Shown: in pieces, positions 57,162 through 64,000 of the stretch
How the letters are laid out: each line of letters starts with the position of its first letter
How positions within the stretch are numbered: position 1 is the stretch's first letter
Origin: an uncultured Lachnospiraceae bacterium
GTDB taxonomy: Bacteria; Bacillota; Clostridia; Lachnospirales; Lachnospiraceae
DNA: 64,000 nt
Assembly (NCBI GenBank): GCA_946414885.1
Contig: CAMKQH010000001.1
Span: 62,001 to 126,000 of the forward strand
Direction: 5' to 3'
Made by a program: the position numbers and the translations under genes
Notes under the pieces: model-generated
What the model was told of the DNA's origin: nothing
Database searches by the model: none
What the model saw: the letters and a program-made list of their open reading frames with translations, nothing else

Positions 57162-58139
57162 GTGAAAAAGGGAGTTATCACGGATTACAGTTGGAGAAAA
57201 AAGAGAATCATTTTATGGATTTTGATCATTGTTTTTATCCTTTTGATTCCGACGATCATAACCATGTTCTACGTATTCCGCCACGTGAAATATTTGAACG
57301 TAGAGGATGACCTGCATCCCCTTCAGGCGGTATATAAATCCTCGAGGGTGAAACTAGACAGTGTTACGCACACATTAAAAACTTCTGACGGTGAAGTGCT
57401 TTGGTGTTCAGAGGTGGAAGCGGACAAACCCCAGTGCGTGATCATTTACCTCGGGGCCCAGAAGGAGCCTTCGGTTACGTATTTTTACGCTCATGCCGCA
57501 TGGATGAAAAAGGTTGGATATGCGTCCTTCCTTTTGGAAGTCCGGGCGCACGGCGAAAGCTCCGGAAAGAAGCTGGGTCTTGGATTTACGGAAGTTGAAG
57601 ACGTCAGGGCGGTCGTTGATTATATTAAGAGCGTTGATAAGTATAAGGATCTTCCCATTGTCGTACAAGGCGTTTCCTTGGGTGGTTCCATTGCCATCAA
57701 TGCAACGGCAGCGATTCCAGAGATCAGCGGATGCATTGCAATGTCGCCGTTTGCCTCCCCTGACGACCAGTGGTATTTTTATTTGAAGGAGCATGGCATT
57801 CCGGGATTCCTTCGGGATGCTCAGCGCCCATTTACGCATCAGGCATTTCGCTGGATCTACGGTTCTGACGCGGCTGATAACATGGTTCCGAAGGAAACGA
57901 TCAAGAAAACGGGGAAGAGGCCCGTGCTGGTGATCTCCTCCCTGCGCGACCCTGTCATATCCATTGAAAATACTTACCTCTTACAGCAGTCAAGCAGTAA
58001 TGCGGAGTTTTGGATCAGGGATTCGGATGACCATTACGTAATCAAGGGAAACGACCTGATGAGCGTAACGAATGACAAAGAGTATTGCACTTACGTGGAA
58101 GGTTTCCTTAAGAAGATCGTTTTGGAAACTCAGAAATAA
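57162..58139 (+). CDS. Alpha/beta hydrolase, membrane-anchored
   Basis: N-term TM; VVQGVSLGGSIAINATAAIPE nucleophile elbow; SLRDPVISIENTYLLQ. Confidence 0.82.
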   Translation: MKKGVITDYSWRKKRIILWILIIVFILLIPTIITMFYVFRHVKYLNVEDDLHPLQAVYKSSRVKLDSVTHTLKTSDGEVLWCSEVEADKPQCVIIYLGAQKEPSVTYFYAHAAWMKKVGYASFLLEVRAHGESSGKKLGLGFTEVEDVRAVVDYIKSVDKYKDLPIVVQGVSLGGSIAINATAAIPEISGCIAMSPFASPDDQWYFYLKEHGIPGFLRDAQRPFTHQAFRWIYGSDAADNMVPKETIKKTGKRPVLVISSLRDPVISIENTYLLQQSSSNAEFWIRDSDDHYVIKGNDLMSVTNDKEYCTYVEGFLKKIVLETQK

Positions 58140-58149
58140 ATTGACTTAG

Positions 58150-58180
58150 AGTGGGTCATGGGAATGGCCCACTTTTTTTG
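58150..58180 (+). terminator. Terminator after alpha/beta hydrolase
   Basis: agtgggtcat ggga atggcccact + T-run. Confidence 0.85.
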
Positions 58181-58283
58181 TGCGAAAAATTTAATAGAAA
58201 ATTCATTGACGTAAAGGCGGCAGACAAGGTACTCTAAAAAGGTAGGGTTAAAGAAGGCATAATAAGTAAAGGGGGAAATGCCC

Positions 58284-59663
58284 ATGATGAAGAAAAATGA
58301 AGAATACTTATCGGAGTATTCGAAGATCTGCCACCAGGAGGACGACATCGACGTTGCGCTTTTTGATGAGTATGGCGTAAAGCGCGGTCTCCGAGATAAA
58401 AATGGAAACGGCGTCCTTTCGGGATTGACGAATATTTCCAGGATTGAGGCGTTCCAGATTGTGGATGGAGTGAAAAAACCATGTGACGGAAAGCTTTGGT
58501 ACCGCGGTTATGATTGTATCGAATTGGTCAATGGATTTAAGGGGAAGCGATACGGTTTTGAAGAGATCGCATACCTGCTTCTTCTGGGAAGACTGCCGAA
58601 TGAGACGGAACTCGCGGAGTTTTGCGACGTTCTTGCGTCCGGGCGTACCCTGCCAAGGAACTTTACCAGGGACGTCATCATGAAAGCGCCCTCCGGGGAC
58701 ATTATGAATTCCCTGACCAGAAGCGTACTTACCCTGGCTTCTTATGATAAAAACTGCATAGACAACAGTGTGGAGAACGTGCTTCGTCAAAGCCTCCAGC
58801 TGATCAGTATTTTTCCTATGCTGGCGGTATACGGTTATCATGCCTATAATCATTATTCCAATGACGACAGCATGTACATTCATCGCCCGCAGAAGAAGCT
58901 GTCCACGGCGGAAAACCTTCTGATGATGCTTCGTCCTGACAAGAAATATACGAAGCTGGAAGCAGCAGTACTGGACATTGCGCTGGTGCTTCACATGGAG
59001 CACGGCGGCGGCAACAATTCTACGTTTACGACCCGCGTTGTCACCTCTTCCGGATCGGATACCTATTCCGTGGTGGCAGCAGCCCTGTCTTCCTTAAAGG
59101 GTCCCAAGCACGGCGGTGCCAACATTAAGGTCGTGGAGATGATGCGCGACATTGAAAAGCACGTATCCGACTGGACCAACGAGGACGAGGTGAGGGATTA
59201 TCTTCGAAAGATTCTAAATAAGGAAGCCTTCGATAAGAAGGGCCTGATCTATGGCATGGGACATGCGGTTTATTCCCTTTCCGATCCAAGAGCCAAGGTA
59301 TTTAAGGCATTTGTGGAACAGCTCGCGGAGGAGAAGGGCAGGGAAAAGGATTTCGCCCTGTATTCCATGATCGAGAGACTGGCTCCCGAGGTGATCAGCC
59401 AGAAAGCCAGAATTTACAAGGGCGTTAGCGCAAACGTTGACTTTTACAGCGGATTTGTTTACAGTATGTTAGAGATCCCTCTGGAGATGTATACGCCGAT
59501 CTTTGCGATCGCCAGGATCGTAGGCTGGAGCGCACACAGGATCGAGGAACTGATCAACATGGACAAGATCATTCGCCCTGCATACCTAAGCGTCATGAAA
59601 GAACGCGACTACGTTCCAATGGAAGAGCGCGTGGGAGCGGACAAGGCGCAGAAAGAGGTATAA
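58284..59663 (+). CDS. gltA: Citrate synthase
   Basis: LWYRGYDCIELV, LHMEHGGGNNSTFTTRVVTSSGSDTYS, LKGPKHGGANIKVVEMM, GLIYGMGHAVYSLSDPRA. Confidence 0.92.
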   Translation: MMKKNEEYLSEYSKICHQEDDIDVALFDEYGVKRGLRDKNGNGVLSGLTNISRIEAFQIVDGVKKPCDGKLWYRGYDCIELVNGFKGKRYGFEEIAYLLLLGRLPNETELAEFCDVLASGRTLPRNFTRDVIMKAPSGDIMNSLTRSVLTLASYDKNCIDNSVENVLRQSLQLISIFPMLAVYGYHAYNHYSNDDSMYIHRPQKKLSTAENLLMMLRPDKKYTKLEAAVLDIALVLHMEHGGGNNSTFTTRVVTSSGSDTYSVVAAALSSLKGPKHGGANIKVVEMMRDIEKHVSDWTNEDEVRDYLRKILNKEAFDKKGLIYGMGHAVYSLSDPRAKVFKAFVEQLAEEKGREKDFALYSMIERLAPEVISQKARIYKGVSANVDFYSGFVYSMLEIPLEMYTPIFAIARIVGWSAHRIEELINMDKIIRPAYLSVMKERDYVPMEERVGADKAQKEV

Positions 59664-59666
59664 AAC

Positions 59667-60803
59667 GTGAATGACTCTATCCTTTCGTACCTCAGGGAAA
59701 AGGGCGACGTTCCCTTTTCTGAAAAGCCTTTGGGAGAGGTTGACGCCCTGGTTCTCTGCCAGTTCAGTTACCTAAAATTTGATGGTCTTGTGCCAAGCGT
59801 GGACCAGATGGGTGACGTCACTTCGCTGAAGGAATTAATCATGCATCCCAATCGGGAAGGGCTGTTTTTGGACGAAAGATATGAGGAAGCAAATCGCGAG
59901 TTATTTCAAAGGATGGCGGAAAGCCGGCGCTTTGGAGGACTAAGGCTTTGCGCCTACGTTAATTTGGTGGAAAAGGATTGGGAGACGCAGTTTTCTGCCA
60001 TTACGATCCTTTTGGAAGGGGAAAGCCCATTCGTTGCTTTTCGAGGAACGGATGAAACTTTGATCGCATGGAAGGAAGATTTCAACATGACCTTCCAAAG
60101 TCCGATTCCAGCGCAACTATGTGCGTTAAAATATCTTGGAGAAATCGCCGCAGAGTTGGAAGATTCCTTTTTTCTGGGGGGCCATTCCAAGGGCGGGAAT
60201 TTGGCCGTTTATGCGGCCATGAACTGTGATGCGGCGATTCGAGGCAGGATACGGAGAATTTACAATATGGATGGCCCGGGCTTTTGGCCAGAGGTCCGGG
60301 AAGAGAGTGCCTATGACGAGATCGCGGAAAGGATCGTTAAGATCCTTCCCCGTTCCTCTTTCATAGGCATGATGTTTGAACAAGAGAATTCCTATAAGGT
60401 GACGGAGAGCAATAATATCGGCCTGCTGCAGCATGATCCTTTTTCCTGGGTGGTTAAGGATGGGAAGTTTGTGGAAGCCGAAGACGTGAGCAGTGGCAGG
60501 AAATTTATTGATGAAACCGTGAATCAATGGATTTTGACGTTTAACGGGGATCAGATCAGGGAGTTTATCCGCGTGGCATTTTCCGTTTTGGAAGCTCCGC
60601 AGAAGGAAGATTTGATCCAGATCAGTGAGGATAAAAAAGAGAGCATTCTGGAGATGGCTCTGGCGATAAAAAAGCTGGACGCGGAAGAAAGAAGACGATT
60701 GCTTAACGGGATAAAGCGCCTGTTTGAAATGGCTGGCCTAAATGCCCTGGATAAGATCGATCACCTGATCAGAAGGTTGGAAAGTGAACTAAAAAAGGAG
60801 TGA
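59667..60803 (+). CDS. Mbeg1-like (DUF2974) lipase/hydrolase-fold protein
   Basis: VALVLCQFSYLKFDGLVP-like N-term; FVAFRGTDETLIAWKEDFNM; FLGGHSKGGNLAVYAAM. Confidence 0.85.
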   Translation: MNDSILSYLREKGDVPFSEKPLGEVDALVLCQFSYLKFDGLVPSVDQMGDVTSLKELIMHPNREGLFLDERYEEANRELFQRMAESRRFGGLRLCAYVNLVEKDWETQFSAITILLEGESPFVAFRGTDETLIAWKEDFNMTFQSPIPAQLCALKYLGEIAAELEDSFFLGGHSKGGNLAVYAAMNCDAAIRGRIRRIYNMDGPGFWPEVREESAYDEIAERIVKILPRSSFIGMMFEQENSYKVTESNNIGLLQHDPFSWVVKDGKFVEAEDVSSGRKFIDETVNQWILTFNGDQIREFIRVAFSVLEAPQKEDLIQISEDKKESILEMALAIKKLDAEERRRLLNGIKRLFEMAGLNALDKIDHLIRRLESELKKE

Positions 60804-60809
60804 CAAGAC

Positions 60810-63494
60810 ATGGAAGAGACGAAAGTGCAACAAAAAAATGGAGGTCTGTCCCGGCTTACGTGGCTGGTAGCGTTTTTGTTGCCGTTTTTCCTGATGTTGG
60901 CGATCTTTATTGGCAATGGGATTTTCCCTTTTGGAAAGAAAAGCTTTTTGGTTTCCGACATGTATCATCAGTACATGCCCTTTTTCCAGGAAATGATGAG
61001 AAAAATAAAGGCGGGAGAAGATCTCAGCTACTCTTGGAACGTGGGGATGGGATCAAATTTCCTGGCGCTTTACGGCTATTATCTGGCCAGTCCGTTTAAC
61101 TGGCTTGCTTTTTTATTTCCCCAAAAATATCTAATGGAATTCATGAGTTATGCCGTTGTGTGCAAGATCGGACTTGCGGGACTCACTTCCTGGATTTATT
61201 TGAGATCACGCACGGGGGACAAGAAGAATGGGTGGCTTACGGCCCTTTTCTTCTCGACGTTTTATGCCATGAGTGGTTTTGTGGCGGCATATAACTGGAA
61301 CGTCATGTGGATGGACTGCGTGGTACTTCTGCCATTGATCCTGATGGGGCTTGAGAGATTAGTCCATAAAGGAAAAATGGGACTCTACGTTGTCGCGCTG
61401 GGACTATGCATTTATACGAATTTCTATATTTCCATCATGATATGTCTGTTCTTGGTCTTTTATTTTATTTATCTGTTTTTGGCCGAAAAGAGAAGTTTTT
61501 CGATGGTATGGAAATTTGCCGCAGGGTCCCTTCTTGCTGGTGGCCTCGCAGCCATTATCCTGGTTCCGGAGGTACGGGCACTAATGGAAACGGATTTCGG
61601 AGACATGGATTTCCCGAAGGAGTGGAATTCCTATTTTCCGATCCTCGACGTGTTGGCAAGACATTGCATGGGTATCTATACGGAGCGTGCGTTGGCGCAT
61701 TGGCCTAATATTTATTGTGGAGCCATGGTGTTTTTTATGATTCCGCTCTACGTAATCAATGAAAAGATTCCTGCCCGCAAAAGATTGGGCTTTATGACGC
61801 TTGCCGGCATTTTTTTGATCAGTTTTTCCACAAACGGGTTGGATTTTATCTGGCACGGCTTAAATTACCCGGATTCTCTACCGGCCAGACAATCATTTAT
61901 TTACGTATTGCTCATTTTGACGGCATGCCATGACTGCCTGACACACTTGGACGGCATTAAGCCGGCATCGATCATTAAGGCAACCTTGGGCGCCGCCGTC
62001 TTTATGCTATATATCGAGAAATTCATAGACCTCTCATATTTTAAGACCTGGATCTGGCTTTTGAATCTTGCTTTGGTCGTTTCTTACGCAGCATGTCTCT
62101 ATCTTTATTTGACTCAGAAGAAACGGTGGGTAAAAATCTTCATGGTAGTGGCTGCAATGGTGGCAGTCCTGGCTGAAACGGCCGTCAACATGGCATTCTC
62201 GAGCGTGGGAACGACCGACAGAAAGGCTTATTTAAGCCATCTGGAGGATTATCAGGCACTGTATGAGAGAAACAAGGACGACGGAAATGGATTTTCCCGC
62301 TTTGAGAAATTTGAAAGAAAGACAAAGAATGATGCCACGCTGGCAGGCTTCCCGTCCGCGTCGGTCTTTTCCTCGACCATGAATTCCTACGTGATGGATT
62401 TTTATACCAAGATGGGAATGCAGCACAGCAAGGTATACTATGGCTTTGAAGGTGCAACGCCATTTTCGGCGGCCTTGATAAACGTAAATTATTATTTTTC
62501 TGATTCCGATAAATGGGAGAATGAACTCTTCAAGATCAAGGATGAACAGAATGGCATTTACCTGTATGAGGCAGTGGAATCCCTGCCCTTTGGCTACGTA
62601 GCACCCAAAGGCTTTGATCTCCCTGAGGATGCAAGACAGAAGGGTATACTCACGCAAAACGGATTGCTGAATGACCTGGGGATCGAGGAAAGCATCCTGA
62701 CGAAGGTAACAAGCGAAAAGGACGGGGACGACGTTATTTTTACGCCTTCAGAAGATGGAATCTATTACGGATGCGTTACGGATTACGGTACGACGAAGAT
62801 CAAAATGACGGGCGGAAATCCGTCGGAGGTAAACCTTAAGGATCTGAAGAAAAACGGGCTTTTCTACGTGGGATTTCTGGAAGAAGGACAAAGGGTTACG
62901 ATGACTAACGGGGATTCCTCCGATGATACGAAAAAGATTCCAGTGACCATGTATCAGTTGAACGTTTCCGCCGTGAAAGAGGCGTTAGAGATCCTTCGTG
63001 AACGCCATATGACGGACGTAAAGGTCGGCAGCAACGAAGTTTCGGGAAATCTGCATCTCGAAGAAGAAGGAAGACTGATTTTGTCCATTCCCTATGAGAA
63101 GGGATGGACGGTGTTGGTCAACGGGCAGGAGAAGGAACCTGCAACGTTTGGGGACGCCTTTATTGCACTGGATCTTGACGCGGGTGACTATGAGATTGAG
63201 CTTAGTTATGAACCCGTGGGGAAAAAGCTTGGAATCTTGATCACTGTGATTAGCCTTTGTATTTTTGCGCTGTTTTTTATTGTTCTGCCCAAGGGACTGG
63301 CGCGCAGAAAAAAAGCGTTTGAAGCAGAATTGATGAAGGAAGAGGACGTGACGGCCAAAGAGGATATGACGGATGAAGGGAACGTGATGGCCGAAGCAGA
63401 ATTGACGAACGACGAAGAAATGACGGCTGAAGAGGAAGAGATGACTGAACCGGAAATGGAAGGGCAATCGGAATCAGACGCCAAAAATAATTAA
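60810..63494 (+). CDS. YfhO family polytopic membrane protein
   Basis: FLVSDMYHQYMPFFQEMMRKIKAGEDLSYSWNVGMGSNFLALYGYYLASPFN; C-terminal Trp-Val-Leu beta domain. Confidence 0.9.
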   Translation: MEETKVQQKNGGLSRLTWLVAFLLPFFLMLAIFIGNGIFPFGKKSFLVSDMYHQYMPFFQEMMRKIKAGEDLSYSWNVGMGSNFLALYGYYLASPFNWLAFLFPQKYLMEFMSYAVVCKIGLAGLTSWIYLRSRTGDKKNGWLTALFFSTFYAMSGFVAAYNWNVMWMDCVVLLPLILMGLERLVHKGKMGLYVVALGLCIYTNFYISIMICLFLVFYFIYLFLAEKRSFSMVWKFAAGSLLAGGLAAIILVPEVRALMETDFGDMDFPKEWNSYFPILDVLARHCMGIYTERALAHWPNIYCGAMVFFMIPLYVINEKIPARKRLGFMTLAGIFLISFSTNGLDFIWHGLNYPDSLPARQSFIYVLLILTACHDCLTHLDGIKPASIIKATLGAAVFMLYIEKFIDLSYFKTWIWLLNLALVVSYAACLYLYLTQKKRWVKIFMVVAAMVAVLAETAVNMAFSSVGTTDRKAYLSHLEDYQALYERNKDDGNGFSRFEKFERKTKNDATLAGFPSASVFSSTMNSYVMDFYTKMGMQHSKVYYGFEGATPFSAALINVNYYFSDSDKWENELFKIKDEQNGIYLYEAVESLPFGYVAPKGFDLPEDARQKGILTQNGLLNDLGIEESILTKVTSEKDGDDVIFTPSEDGIYYGCVTDYGTTKIKMTGGNPSEVNLKDLKKNGLFYVGFLEEGQRVTMTNGDSSDDTKKIPVTMYQLNVSAVKEALEILRERHMTDVKVGSNEVSGNLHLEEEGRLILSIPYEKGWTVLVNGQEKEPATFGDAFIALDLDAGDYEIELSYEPVGKKLGILITVISLCIFALFFIVLPKGLARRKKAFEAELMKEEDVTAKEDMTDEGNVMAEAELTNDEEMTAEEEEMTEPEMEGQSESDAKNN

Positions 63495-63503
63495 AGTAAC
63501 CTC

Positions 63504-63531
63504 TTGTAATTCCCAAAAAGTATGCTATAAT
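63504..63531 (+). promoter_or_regulatory. Promoter upstream of eda
   Basis: TTGTAA - 16 bp - TATAAT. Confidence 0.65.
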
Positions 63532-63533
63532 GA

Positions 63534-63555
63534 AAAATGTAAGCCCTTACATTTT
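63534..63555 (+). promoter_or_regulatory. 22 bp palindromic operator candidate
   Basis: AAAATGTAAG-CC-CTTACATTTT, perfect 10 bp arms just downstream of -10. Confidence 0.7.
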
Positions 63556-63664
63556 GTAAAAATCACTCACTTTTGCAAAAGGCATGGACAAACCATTAGA
63601 TTTATACTACGATCTCCCCAAATAGGGAATGGAACCATATGGGTTTCAAGAAAGGAAAAAGATC

Positions 63665-64000
63665 ATGGAAGCGGTTTTGGAACAGATCAGTAAAATTGGG
63701 ATTGTGCCCGTTGTTAAGATCGATCGGGCAGAGGATGCATTGCCATTGGCAAAGGCATTGTGTGCGGGAGGCCTTCCCTGTGCGGAGGTGACCTTCAGAA
63801 CGGATGCGGCGGCAGAGGCAATCAAGATTATGACGGAGAATTTCCCGAACATGTGCGTTGGAGCGGGAACGGTATTAAATGCGGCGCAGGTGGATGCGGC
63901 AGTGGCTGCAGGCGCGAAGTTTATCGTAAGTCCCGGACTCAATCCCAGAACCGTGAAATATTGTCAGGAGAAGGGCGTGCCCATTACGCCCGGTACTTCA
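63665..64000 (+). CDS. eda: KDPG/KHG aldolase, 5' part (truncated by window end)
   Basis: MEAVLEQISKIGIVPVVKIDRAEDALPLAKALCAGGLPCAEVTFRTDAA...VGAGTVLNAAQ...FIVSPGLNPRTV. Confidence 0.93.
   Translation, partial: MEAVLEQISKIGIVPVVKIDRAEDALPLAKALCAGGLPCAEVTFRTDAAAEAIKIMTENFPNMCVGAGTVLNAAQVDAAVAAGAKFIVSPGLNPRTVKYCQEKGVPITPGTS

Overview
This 64 kb window is a dense, mostly core chromosomal segment of a low/mid-GC Firmicute. Gene content and order suggest Lachnospiraceae; this is inference, since no searches were run. From left to right it carries: the cinA 3' end, recA, recX, rny, a PLP aminotransferase, a SpoIIM-like protein and aroF (-); a lone propeller-like/solute-binding lipoprotein; rpsO-pnp; PadR plus a DUF4097-type protein; an AraC regulator; a GDP-mannose/GDP-fucose cluster (gmd, fcl, manC, membrane glycosyltransferase); an oligopeptide ABC transporter with fused ATPases; a P-type ATPase; an XRE regulator; uxuB/uxuA (-) with a divergent AraC regulator; a SpoIID-like/peptidoglycan-binding protein; an ABC transporter followed by three tightly packed genes of uncharacterised type (large TPR-like protein, Hsp70/actin-fold ATPase, TPR protein); purine genes (purC, purB, a purF-like gene, purA); apt, relA/spoT, MBL hydrolase, hemZ; alpha/beta hydrolase, citrate synthase, Mbeg1-like, YfhO; and the 5' end of eda. 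No tRNA, rRNA, CRISPR array or transposase was recognised. The strongest candidates for novelty are (1) the ABC transporter plus TPR/Hsp70-like module at 36434-43765, (2) a ~640 bp non-coding block of nested and inverted palindromic repeats between uxuA and uxuB, (3) a PurF homologue whose N-terminus lacks the catalytic Cys, and (4) long perfect or near-perfect hairpins at 15421-15513 and 46394-46547. Regulatory signals include paired LexA-like boxes at recA, a 22 bp palindromic operator at eda, and leader hairpins in rpsO-pnp.
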